A stretch of DNA of 9,683 nt. Origin: Dehalococcoidia bacterium. Its GTDB lineage: Bacteria; Chloroflexota; Dehalococcoidia; UBA2979. A model generated the notes under the pieces. The model saw only the letters and a program-made list of their open reading frames with translations. It did no database searches and had not been told where the DNA came from. The position numbers and the translations under genes were made by a program. The stretch spans positions 1 to 9,683 of the forward strand of contig JALOAM010000119.1 of the NCBI GenBank assembly GCA_023228765.1, given 5' to 3'. Below, in pieces: positions 1-5,452 of this stretch (positions are counted from its first letter, which is position 1; the number at the start of each line of letters is the position of its first letter).

Positions 1-9
1 CGAGCGGTG

Positions 10-40
10 TTGCTCGCTGGTCGCGCGTACCGGACACTAT
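10..40 (+). promoter_or_regulatory. Candidate promoter of tRNA-Asn
   Basis: TTGCTC (10-15) and CACTAT (35-40) resemble -35 and -10 boxes with a long 19-nt spacer. The -10-like box ends 11 nt before the tRNA, so a transcript would begin about 5 nt upstream of it. The same ACTATGC core appears in the candidate PAC2 promoter at 3616-3622. The support is the match and its position only. Confidence 0.35.
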
Positions 41-51
41 GCGCGAGCCGT

Positions 52-126
52 TCCCCGATAGCTCAACGGTAGAGCAACCGGCTGTTAACCGGTAGGTTCG
101 TGGTTCGAATCCACGTCGGGGAGCCA
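52..126 (+). tRNA. tRNA-Asn (anticodon GUU), CCA encoded
   Basis: A full cloverleaf can be drawn by hand. The acceptor stem TCCCCGA (52-58) pairs with TCGGGGA (116-122), followed by discriminator G123 and a genomically encoded CCA (124-126). The D arm is GCTC...GAGC (61-64/71-74). The anticodon stem is ACCGG/CCGGT (77-81/89-93) around loop CTGTTAA with anticodon GTT at 84-86, which reads asparagine codons AAC/AAU. The T arm is CGTGG-TTCGAAT-CCACG (99-115). No other tRNA is adjacent, so it appears to be a single-gene unit. Confidence 0.97.
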
Positions 127-380
127 TTCCAATCGCCCGCGCGGTCGTTGACGATCCGGGGTTCCTGCCCCGCCCAACGCGCAGCCGGCGTAGATCTCCA
201 GCACGACAGCCTCTCCCGCCAGACTCCTCGGACGGCCGTGACGTGCGTCCCTGCGCGCCTCACTGCACGCTAGACTTCCTCGACGCGCACGGCGCTCTTG
301 CGAGCCTGCCAGGCGATCCCCTGTGCCGTCGCGCCGGGTGCACTCCTGTCGGGGCCCTACCCCACCCTTGGAGGATCGCA

Positions 381-845
381 ATGCTCGGCACCGGGCTGGG
401 AGCCTGCCCGCTCCGCTCTCACCTTGATCCGCGGCTCTTGCGATTCAGCGCGATGGCGACCGCCAGCGTGCTCGCCGTGGCGCTGCTCTTCATGGGGGTG
501 GCGCGACCGTTGGGTCTCGGCTTGCTCGGCTCCCAGGTCGCCGTGTTTGCCTTCACCGCGTTCGTGAGTTTCCAGTGGTCGGTGTGGGCGCAGATCTTCG
601 CCCGAGTCATCTGGCCACGGCTCGGCGCGCCAGCCGTGCTGGAGGACGCTCGGCCACCGAGGTTCGCGCAGTTCGTCGGGTTCATCCTCACCGCGCTGGC
701 GCTGATCAGCTTCATGGCGGGCGCCGATGTCGCTGGCTATGGCCTCACCGCGGTCGCGTTCGGGCTGACCGCCGTCACCGCAGGCATCGGCGTCTGCCTG
801 GGCTGCAAGGCCTACCTGCTGGTCCGCCGCCCGCAACGGGCCTGA
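381..845 (+). CDS. DUF4395 family membrane protein
   Basis: A 154-residue integral membrane protein that I recognise as DUF4395. Hallmarks are the N-terminal HLDPRLLRFSA (14-24), PPRFAQFVG (92-100) after a central acidic turn, and the C-terminal GVCLGCKAYLLVRR (137-150) with a CLGC cysteine pair (Cys139, Cys142). Hydrophobic stretches at about 25-45, 50-68, 97-115 and 118-147 suggest four membrane segments. The ATG at 381 is chosen because GGAGG (370-374) lies 6 nt upstream; the open frame runs back to 243, but that part has no ribosome site and no family similarity. The biochemical function is unknown. Relatives often sit beside thioredoxin or rhodanese genes, so a thiol or sulfur link to the CxxC is a guess; no such neighbour is visible here. 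It converges with the ABC ATPase gene. Confidence 0.85.
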   Translation: MLGTGLGACPLRSHLDPRLLRFSAMATASVLAVALLFMGVARPLGLGLLGSQVAVFAFTAFVSFQWSVWAQIFARVIWPRLGAPAVLEDARPPRFAQFVGFILTALALISFMAGADVAGYGLTAVAFGLTAVTAGIGVCLGCKAYLLVRRPQRA

Positions 846-860
846 GCGGCCCGACGCTCA
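843..860 (+). terminator. Hairpin at end of DUF4395 gene, possible terminator
   Basis: TGAGCG (843-848, including the stop codon) pairs with CGCTCA (855-860) across a 6-nt loop. No T-run follows, so termination is unproven. It is one of two hairpins in the 70-nt gap between two converging genes, which is where terminators are expected. Confidence 0.3.
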
Positions 861-896
861 AGTCTCGGCGGCGAAGACCCTTGCCCGGCCGCGTCC

Positions 897-912
897 GAGC
901 AGTGTCGTGCTC
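897..912 (-). terminator. Hairpin just after the ABC ATPase stop, possible terminator
   Basis: GAGCA (897-901) and TGCTC (908-912) form a 5-bp stem with a 6-nt loop. On the minus strand it begins 3 nt after the ATPase stop codon (918-916). There is no T-run. It may end the two-gene ABC transcript, or both transcripts of this convergent pair. Confidence 0.3.
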
Positions 913-915
913 CGC

Positions 916-1632
916 CTAGCCTCGGTCGGACCTCGCGGCCTCGTCGCTCGCGACGCTGCCGTCGTGCCGGATGCGGCCGTCACGGAACTCGATGAGGCGT
1001 CCGGCCCGCGCGGCCATTCGCTCGTCGTGCGTCACCATCAGGCAGGCTTTGTTCCGGCCCCGGACCTCCTCGGCGAGGGCATCGACCACGCGCTCGCCCA
1101 GCTCCGTGTTGAGGCTGGCGGTCGGTTCGTCCACCAGGATCAGCGCCGGGTCGCGCATCAGCGCGCGGGCGATGGCGACGCGCTGCCGCTCACCTCCAGA
1201 GAGCCGGGTCGCGAGGTGGCCCGCCACGTGCGTGAGGTCGAGCTCCTCGAGCAGTTCGTCCGCTCGACGGCGCAGCGCACCCTTGTCCATGCCACCAAAG
1301 CCGGCGACCAGCAGCAGGTTCTCGCGGGCGGTGAGGAACGGGACCATGTTGCTTCCCTGGAAGACGAAGCCCACCTGGTCGCGTCGGTAGCGAGTGCGTT
1401 CACGCGCCCCCAACCGGGCGATATCCACCCCGTCGACGAGAATCTCGCCGGACGTGGGGGTCAGCAGCCCGCCCACCATCGCGAGGAGCGTGGACTTCCC
1501 CGAGCCGGAGGGCCCCACCAGCGAGACCATCTCGCCGCGCTCGAAGTCGAGGCTGACGTCGCGCACGGCGTCCACGCGCTGCGGGCCCTCGCCGAAGGAC
1601 TTGCTGACACCGCGGAGTGAAAGGATGGCCAT
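916..1632 (-). CDS. ABC transporter ATP-binding protein (LolD/MacB/DevA type)
   Basis: A 238-residue cytoplasmic ATPase that would power the adjacent permease. In order: Walker A GPSGSGKS (40-47), Q-loop FQGSN (Q92), signature LSGGERQ (144-150), Walker B ALILVDEP (163-170) with catalytic Glu169, and switch His202 in MVTHD. Length and the short domain layout fit the LolD/MacB/DevA exporter ATPases. The D-loop reads TASLN, with Asn175 where Asp is usual. The ATG at 1632 is chosen because the protein opens with the normal first beta-strand (MAILSLRGVSKSF) and lies 8 nt after the permease stop, with a weak GAGGG site before it; the frame continues open upstream only because it shadows the permease gene. 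The substrate cannot be told from sequence. It is probably co-transcribed with the permease and controlled by the divergent TetR regulator. Confidence 0.93.
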   Translation of the reverse strand: MAILSLRGVSKSFGEGPQRVDAVRDVSLDFERGEMVSLVGPSGSGKSTLLAMVGGLLTPTSGEILVDGVDIARLGARERTRYRRDQVGFVFQGSNMVPFLTARENLLLVAGFGGMDKGALRRRADELLEELDLTHVAGHLATRLSGGERQRVAIARALMRDPALILVDEPTASLNTELGERVVDALAEEVRGRNKACLMVTHDERMAARAGRLIEFRDGRIRHDGSVASDEAARSDRG

Positions 1633-1640
1633 GTCCGCCC

Positions 1641-2732
1641 TCACTGCTGCTGCATCGCGATGATCGGGTCGATGGCAGCGACCTGCCGCACGGAGAGCGC
1701 CGCCCCCACGAGCCCGCCGATCACGACTGACGCCGAGGAGGTGACCAGCGAGTTCGTGTTGAACATGATCGGCACGGTGTCGGAGGAGAGCAGCGTCGCT
1801 TCCGTCACGATCGCCAGCCCGACCGAGATCAGGACGCCGACGACCGCCACAACGAAGACCTGCAGCATCCCCTGCGTGGCGAGGAACAGGCCAGATGCGC
1901 CGATGGCTTTCAGGATGCCCAGCAACGAGACCTTCTGCAGCGTGATCACATAGAAGAAGACACCGATCACCAGCGTGCCGATCAGGAGTCCCATGTAGCG
2001 CAGCGCGTCGACCGTGGACTGCTGGGCCTGCACGCCCTCGATGTTCTCGAAACCCTCTTGCTTCGTCACCACCTGCCACCCGTCACCGCTGGCGCCCGCG
2101 ACATCCTCCCCCTGGATGAGGACGATGCTCGCCGCCGGGCGCTGGCTGGGATCGCCCTGGTAGGCGAGGGCCTGCCAGTCCTCCAGGCTCACGTACACGG
2201 TCGGCTGGAAGAACACGTAGCCCTGGTCGACCACCCCTACGACCGTGAAGTCCCGTGAGTCGAAGCCCACGGGAAGTGGCAGGGTGTCGCCGATGCTCGT
2301 CCCGGCGAGGCGGGCCCACGCCCGATCGATCAGCACCTCGTCGGGTGCCTCGAGTTGACGTCCGTCCACGACCTCTGGTTCCGCGAACGACCCCGGCACC
2401 ACGCCGAGCGTCGCCGCGGTGTCGCTCTCCTCGGGCCCGTACTCGACGACGGCGGCGACGTACCCCACCGGTGTCGCCCGCTCGACGCCGGGAGCGTCCT
2501 CGATGGCGGCGACGTGCGCGTCGGTGAGCCGGGAGCGGATCACGGACAGGTTGGCGTTCGAGGCGTACGCGAGATACTCGCCATCCAGGGCGAGGAGCCC
2601 CGTGCCGGCGCGCTCATTCAAGCCCAGCCCGAGCCCGGTGACCATGATGATCAGGTACGAGATCAGCGCCACCACGCCGGTCACCATCGCGAACTGCAGC
2701 TTCCGGCGCTTCATCTCGATCAGGGCGAGCAT
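1641..2732 (-). CDS. ABC transporter permease, FtsX/MacB-DevC type
   Basis: A 363-residue membrane permease of the MacB/FtsX exporter class. One N-terminal membrane helix (about 14-37) is followed by a large extracytoplasmic domain (about 40-242, MacB_PCD-like), then three helices (about 246-265, 287-310, 330-348). Between helices 2 and 3 lies LGILKAIGAS (271-280), the typical FtsX-domain cytoplasmic motif, and the tail ends in VRQVAAIDPIIAMQQQ, matching the family's 'aridP..A' ending. The ATG at 2732 is preferred over the TTG at 2738 because AAGGAG (minus strand, 2744-2739) sits 6 nt before the ATG but directly abuts the TTG. It is first in a two-gene unit with the ATPase. No adaptor (MacA/DevB) is visible, consistent with a monoderm. 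The substrate is unknown; drug, peptide or lipid export are all possible. Confidence 0.9.
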   Translation of the reverse strand: MLALIEMKRRKLQFAMVTGVVALISYLIIMVTGLGLGLNERAGTGLLALDGEYLAYASNANLSVIRSRLTDAHVAAIEDAPGVERATPVGYVAAVVEYGPEESDTAATLGVVPGSFAEPEVVDGRQLEAPDEVLIDRAWARLAGTSIGDTLPLPVGFDSRDFTVVGVVDQGYVFFQPTVYVSLEDWQALAYQGDPSQRPAASIVLIQGEDVAGASGDGWQVVTKQEGFENIEGVQAQQSTVDALRYMGLLIGTLVIGVFFYVITLQKVSLLGILKAIGASGLFLATQGMLQVFVVAVVGVLISVGLAIVTEATLLSSDTVPIMFNTNSLVTSSASVVIGGLVGAALSVRQVAAIDPIIAMQQQ

Positions 2733-2825
2733 CCGCAACTCCTTGGGTCAGAGAGGCAGCACCATTGCAGCATCGTTGGTCGAGGTGCTGGACGCGAGTC
2801 GGGAGCCCCTCCGAGAGGTGGCGAC

Positions 2826-3515
2826 ATGGACAGTCTGTTACGCACCGCACATACCCTCGTTCGAGGTAGCATCCTGATTCAGCCACCCGCCCAGCGACAG
2901 GTCAGTCGGTTGCGTAACCACGACACCACCCGAGCGGAAATCGCGCGGGCCGCCATCCGAGCCTTCCTTCGTGGCGGGTTCGAGAACACCACGGTGGACG
3001 ACATCGCCGCGGCCGCGGGGATCTCTCGGCGCACGTACTTCCGGTATTTCTCCAGCAAGGACGAGTCGCTGCTCTCCGGTATGCAGGAGGTCGGCCTCTC
3101 GATCGCGGACGCGTTCCGGCGCGTCCCGCCCAGCGTGCCCCCGCTGATCGCGCTGCGTGATGCGTACCTGGAGATCGAGGCCGCCCTCTCCGAGTTCCCG
3201 GAGCGTCAGCGCGCCCTCGCACGCATGTTGCGGAGCAACCCACGCGTCCACGGCGCGCTGCTCCTCGTGCAACTCGAATGGATCGAGGAGTTCGCGGACG
3301 GCCTCGCCGCGCGCCGCCCGGGCGGCGAGGAGGTCCCCACGGACTACTTGCTGGCGCATGCCGCCACGGACGCGTGGAACCTCGCCGTGAACCGCTGGCT
3401 TGACGATCCGGGCGGCCCCTCGCTGCGCGAGCGGGCGACCGATGCGTTCGCGGTCCTGATGACGCTGATGCCAGAGCAGGCCGGGGGCGGCGCGTATACC
3501 CCCGAGCACCCGTAA
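2826..3515 (+). CDS. TetR family transcriptional regulator
   Basis: A 229-residue predicted DNA-binding repressor. The N-terminal TetR domain is clear: TTRAEIARAAIRAFLRGGFE (34-53) and then the helix-turn-helix TTVDDIAAAAGISRRTYFRYF (residues 55-75). The C-terminal ligand domain (about 85-215) resembles the MftR/TetR_C_17-like group, with LARMLRSNPRVHGALLL and a conserved W-A-V-N-R-W stretch (184-191), but this is only a similarity. The ATG at 2826 is chosen for AGAGG (2814-2818) 7 nt upstream; it gives about 28 residues before the TetR domain, longer than usual, and a TTG at 2910 would give a more typical length but has no good ribosome site. It is divergent from the MacB-like exporter, with 93 nt between starts, so it probably represses that exporter and perhaps itself. 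The inducer is unknown. Confidence 0.9.
   Translation: MDSLLRTAHTLVRGSILIQPPAQRQVSRLRNHDTTRAEIARAAIRAFLRGGFENTTVDDIAAAAGISRRTYFRYFSSKDESLLSGMQEVGLSIADAFRRVPPSVPPLIALRDAYLEIEAALSEFPERQRALARMLRSNPRVHGALLLVQLEWIEEFADGLAARRPGGEEVPTDYLLAHAATDAWNLAVNRWLDDPGGPSLRERATDAFAVLMTLMPEQAGGGAYTPEHP
2837..2918. repeat. Inverted 8-mers at the 5' end of the TetR gene, possible operator half-sites
   Basis: GTTACGCA (2837-2844) is exactly inverted as TGCGTAAC (2911-2918), 66 nt apart. The second copy sits in a near-palindrome, GGTTGCGTAACC (2908-2919), with 5 of 6 symmetric base pairs matching. Both lie inside the regulator ORF if translation starts at 2826. They could be operator sites for the TetR protein or chance; an 8-bp match is modest evidence. 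Confidence 0.3.
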
Positions 3516-3590
3516 GTCCGCACGGCCCCAGTCCGCACGCCCATGGGCAGGCGTACCCAATACTCGCGTACCTGCCGTCGAGCACCTCGC

Positions 3591-3620
3591 TTCGACCGAC
3601 TGTCCCCGCGCTCGTACTAT
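3591..3620 (+). promoter_or_regulatory. Candidate promoter of the PAC2 gene
   Basis: TTCGAC (3591-3596) and TACTAT (3615-3620) with an 18-nt spacer are the best promoter-like pair in the 164-nt gap between the TetR and PAC2 genes. The -10 matches 4 of 6 consensus bases, the -35 is poor. It implies a 5' leader of about 53 nt. Confidence 0.35.
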
Positions 3621-3639
3621 GCTGGCTGCCCCGGCCCGA

Positions 3640-3656
3640 GTCGCGCTGAGCGCGAC
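3640..3656 (+). other. Hairpin in the PAC2 5' leader
   Basis: GTCGCGC (3640-3646) and GCGCGAC (3650-3656) form a perfect 7-bp stem with a 3-nt loop. Flanking GCCCC (from 3628) and GGGGC (from 3662) could close an outer stem. The ribosome site GGAGGG (3670-3675) remains outside the hairpin. It could tune transcript stability or translation; it matches no riboswitch I know. Confidence 0.35.
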
Positions 3657-3679
3657 GGCGAGGGGCCCCGGAGGGACTG

Positions 3680-4591
3680 ATGGCCGACTTCGAAGCGCTG
3701 CGGATCGCTCAGCAACCGCACCTGCGGAAGCCGATCCTGATCGCCGGGTTCGCCGGCTGGAACGACGCGGGCGAGGCCGCCAGCAGCGCCGTGCGCTTCA
3801 TCCAGCGCCGCTGGCGCGCAGACACCATCGCCGACATCGACCCCGAGTACTTCTACGACTTCACGCAGATGCGCCCGCAGGTCCGCCTGAAGGACTCCGA
3901 GCGCATCGTGGAGTGGCCACCCAACACCTTCAGCGCGAAGCGCGTCGAGCACCTCGACCGTGACGTGATCCTGCTCTCCGGCGTCGAGCCCCACCTTGCG
4001 TGGCGCTCCTACACCGAAGCCATCCTCGAGGTCTGCGAGAAGTTCGAGGTCGCCGGCGTGGTGCTCCTCGGCGCACTCCTCGGCGAGGCGAGCCATGCCA
4101 AGCCGGTGCGCGTCACGGGTTCGGCCACGGCGGACTGGCTGAGCGAGGCGCTGAGCCTCGGCGAGCGCACACGCTCCACCTACCAGGGGCCGACCGGCAT
4201 TGTCGGCGTGCTCTCGCAACTGCTCCGTGAGCGGGAGATCCCCACGGCCTCCCTGTGGGCGAACGTCCCGTTCTACGTGCAGCGCACCCCGAACCCGAAG
4301 GGCTCACTCGCGCTCCTCGAGCGTCTGAACGCCGGCTTCGACCTCCAGCTGACGCTCCACGACCTGGAGGTCTTCGCCGCGCGGTTCGAGGCGCAGGTGG
4401 CCGCGGACATCGAGCAGAACCCGGAGATCGCCGAATACGCCCGCCGCGTCGCTGACGCCGTGGACGAGGAAGGCGATGACACCGAGATCGCCGACGAGGA
4501 CGCCGAGACTCCCGAGGAGCTCCCGGACGCGGCCTCGATGGTCGAGGACCTCGAGCGGTTCCTGCGCGAGCAGCGCGGGGGCGACGCGTAG
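3680..4591 (+). CDS. PAC2 family protein (proteasome assembly chaperone 2-like)
   Basis: A 303-residue soluble protein of the prokaryotic PAC2 family, whose fold is shared with archaeal and eukaryotic proteasome assembly chaperones. Conserved blocks appear in order: ILIAGFAGWNDAGEAAS (19-35), FYDFTQMRPQV (58-68), LLSGVEPHLAWRSY (98-111), LLGALLGEASHAKPVRVTG (129-147), YQGPTGIVGVLS (168-179) and WANVPFYVQRTPNPKG (193-208). After about 255 comes an acidic, probably disordered stretch rich in Asp/Glu, ending in a short helix-like EDLERFLREQR (289-299), a tail resembling that of actinobacterial relatives. The ATG has GGAGGG (3670-3675) 4 nt upstream. It appears monocistronic between its own promoter and the pyr promoter. 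The cellular role of bacterial PAC2 proteins is not established; a link to proteasome assembly is inference from the fold. Confidence 0.88.
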   Translation: MADFEALRIAQQPHLRKPILIAGFAGWNDAGEAASSAVRFIQRRWRADTIADIDPEYFYDFTQMRPQVRLKDSERIVEWPPNTFSAKRVEHLDRDVILLSGVEPHLAWRSYTEAILEVCEKFEVAGVVLLGALLGEASHAKPVRVTGSATADWLSEALSLGERTRSTYQGPTGIVGVLSQLLREREIPTASLWANVPFYVQRTPNPKGSLALLERLNAGFDLQLTLHDLEVFAARFEAQVAADIEQNPEIAEYARRVADAVDEEGDDTEIADEDAETPEELPDAASMVEDLERFLREQRGGDA

Positions 4592-4650
4592 CCGCCCACC
4601 TCAGGATCAAAGACTTCACCAGAACTGCTCACGCGCCTGCGCCGTAGGGG

Positions 4651-4679
4651 TTGAGTCTCGGCACCCTCGGTCGTATCTT
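4651..4679 (+). promoter_or_regulatory. Promoter of the pyr operon
   Basis: TTGAGT (4651-4656) and TATCTT (4674-4679) are separated by exactly 17 nt, each matching 4 of 6 sigma-70-type consensus bases. Transcription would begin near 4686, only a few nt before the PyrR-binding hairpin, which is where these elements normally sit. Position and spacing together make it convincing. Confidence 0.65.
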
Positions 4680-4689
4680 GCTCAGTAGC

Positions 4690-4720
4690 CCTTTAAGCCG
4701 GTCCAGCGAGGCCGGGAAGG
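4690..4720 (+). promoter_or_regulatory. PyrR-binding RNA element (anti-antiterminator)
   Basis: An RNA hairpin matching the PyrR-binding loop. Upper stem CCGGUC (4698-4703) pairs with GGCCGG (4710-4715) around the hexaloop CAGCGA (4704-4709), which fits the CNGNGA loop bound by PyrR. A purine-rich internal bulge follows, then a lower stem CCUU (4690-4693) with AAGG (4717-4720), the conserved 3' AAGG. It lies just after the promoter and upstream of pyrR. In known systems UMP-bound PyrR stabilises this hairpin and lowers pyr expression. Confidence 0.88.
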
Positions 4721-4829
4721 AACGAAGATGCAGACTGTGCCCTCCGGGTGCCTCGGCACCGATTCGTTTACGCAGACGCCCCGGCTCCACGCGATGGAGC
4801 GGGCGGATCGACACTTCCCCTCCCCGGCC
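4710..4829 (+). promoter_or_regulatory. Candidate antiterminator pairing of the pyr leader
   Basis: The 3' arm of the PyrR hairpin (4710-4720, GGCCGGGAAGG) is complementary at 10 of 11 positions to 4819-4829 (CCTCCCCGGCC), which contains most of the terminator's 5' arm. The two pairings are mutually exclusive: when PyrR holds 4690-4720 folded, the terminator is free to form. The looped-out part carries two local hairpins, GGTGC-CTCG-GCACC (4747-4760) and a stem of 10 bp with a 2-nt bulge at 4778-4804, which would bring the pairing arms closer. The pairing was worked out by hand; no folding energy was computed. Confidence 0.65.
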
Positions 4830-4919
4830 CGTGGGAGGGTTTTTTGTGCCCTCCGAGGACGACACCCCGTGTCAGTCGTCGTGCCAGCCTCCGAAGCCCT
4901 CGGCGGTGTCTCGTGGTGA
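4728..4919 (+). CDS. Possible leader ORF of the pyr operon (63 aa)
   Basis: An open frame starting ATG at 4728, 6 nt after AAGGA (4717-4721), which is also the 3' arm of the PyrR-binding hairpin. It reads through the terminator and its stop (4917-4919) overlaps the pyrR GTG start by 4 nt (GTGA), the same junction type as pyrR/pyrB and pyrB/pyrC. The peptide resembles nothing I know; by count about three quarters of codons end in G or C, so codon bias is not decisive. pyrR itself has only a weak GGCGG-like site, so translational coupling from this ORF is attractive. Against it, the ribosome site is paired in both the PyrR hairpin and the antiterminator. It may be a real regulatory leader peptide or a chance frame. 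Confidence 0.4.
   Translation: MQTVPSGCLGTDSFTQTPRLHAMERADRHFPSPARGRVFCALRGRHPVSVVVPASEALGGVSW
4818..4845 (+). terminator. Intrinsic terminator/attenuator upstream of pyrR
   Basis: CCCTCCC (4818-4824) pairs with GGGAGGG (4833-4839) in a 7-bp GC-rich stem with an 8-nt loop, followed directly by six T (4840-4845). It is the only T-tailed terminator I see in the window. It lies about 70 nt before the pyrR start, and its 5' arm overlaps the candidate antiterminator strand. Confidence 0.88.
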
Positions 4920-5452
4920 ACAGCGCCCCAATCCTGGACACGCAGGCGGTGCGCCGCACCCTGCGCCGGCTCGCCCACGAGATCGTGGAGTCGAACCAGG
5001 GCGTCGAGGGCCTCGTGCTGATCGGCATCCAGCGTGGCGGTGACGTCATCGCCCAGCGCATCGCGGACGACATCGAGGAGATCGAGGGCGTCCGGCCGGG
5101 GCTGGGTGCGCTGGACGTGACCCTCCACCGCGACGACCTCGACCGCCGCCACCCGGAGCCGCAACCCTCCGCGCTGCCCGACGTGGACGGCAAGGTGGTG
5201 GTGCTGGTGGACGACGTGCTGATGACCGGCCGGACCGTGCGGGCGGCACTGGACGCCCTGAACGACTTCGGCCGCCCCCGCATCGTGCGCCTCGCCGTCC
5301 TCGTGGACCGCGGGCATCGAGAGCTCCCCATCCGCGCCGACATGGTCGGCAAGAACATCCCGACCTCGCGCGAGGACAACGTCCGCGTGCTCTTGCAGGA
5401 GGAGGACGGTCGCGATGCCGTGGTGATCCTCCCCGGGAGGATGGAGTCATGA
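4916..5452 (+). CDS. pyrR: PyrR bifunctional pyr operon regulator / uracil phosphoribosyltransferase
   Basis: A 178-residue protein that senses UMP (and PRPP) and binds pyr leader RNA; many members also make UMP from uracil and PRPP. The length matches the usual ~180. The PRPP-binding loop VVLVDDVLMTGRT (95-107) is intact, as are the family blocks ILDTQAVRRTLRRLAHEIVE (6-25), LIGIQRGG (35-42), LDVTLHRDDL (66-75) and LVDRGHRELPIRADMVGKN (129-147). The start is GTG at 4916, or the adjacent GTG at 4913; the frame stays open further up, but that part bears no PyrR similarity and overlaps the terminator. The stop overlaps the pyrB start (ATGA, 5449-5452). The upstream PyrR element implies it controls its own operon. 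Confidence 0.95.
   Translation: MNSAPILDTQAVRRTLRRLAHEIVESNQGVEGLVLIGIQRGGDVIAQRIADDIEEIEGVRPGLGALDVTLHRDDLDRRHPEPQPSALPDVDGKVVVLVDDVLMTGRTVRAALDALNDFGRPRIVRLAVLVDRGHRELPIRADMVGKNIPTSREDNVRVLLQEEDGRDAVVILPGRMES

Noticed and set aside
243..380. 46-residue N-terminal extension of the DUF4395 protein.
   Set aside because: DUF4395 similarity begins after residue 47 and the only good ribosome site, GGAGG at 370-374, serves the ATG at 381.
63..381. Minus-strand ORFs of 66 and 98 aa over the tRNA, with DSNHEPTG and WIRTTNLPVNSRLLYR stretches.
   Set aside because: These phrases are what antisense tRNA reads as when translated and are a common annotation artefact; there is no ribosome site or family similarity.
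907..1620. Plus-strand 237-aa ORF opposite the ABC ATPase gene.
   Set aside because: Shadow of a gene with intact Walker A, signature, Walker B and H-loop motifs on the other strand.
2733..2738. TTG start for the permease at 2738.
   Set aside because: The AAGGAG site abuts this TTG with no spacing, but stands 6 nt before the ATG at 2732.
2355..2825. 157-residue upstream extension of the TetR ORF.
   Set aside because: It lies antisense to the permease gene and has no recognisable domain; the TetR gene has its own ATG with a ribosome site at 2826.
2733..2825. Promoter for the exporter in the divergent intergenic gap, for example minus-strand TGCAAT at 2769-2764.
   Set aside because: No matching -35 lies at an acceptable distance, so I could not support a specific promoter.
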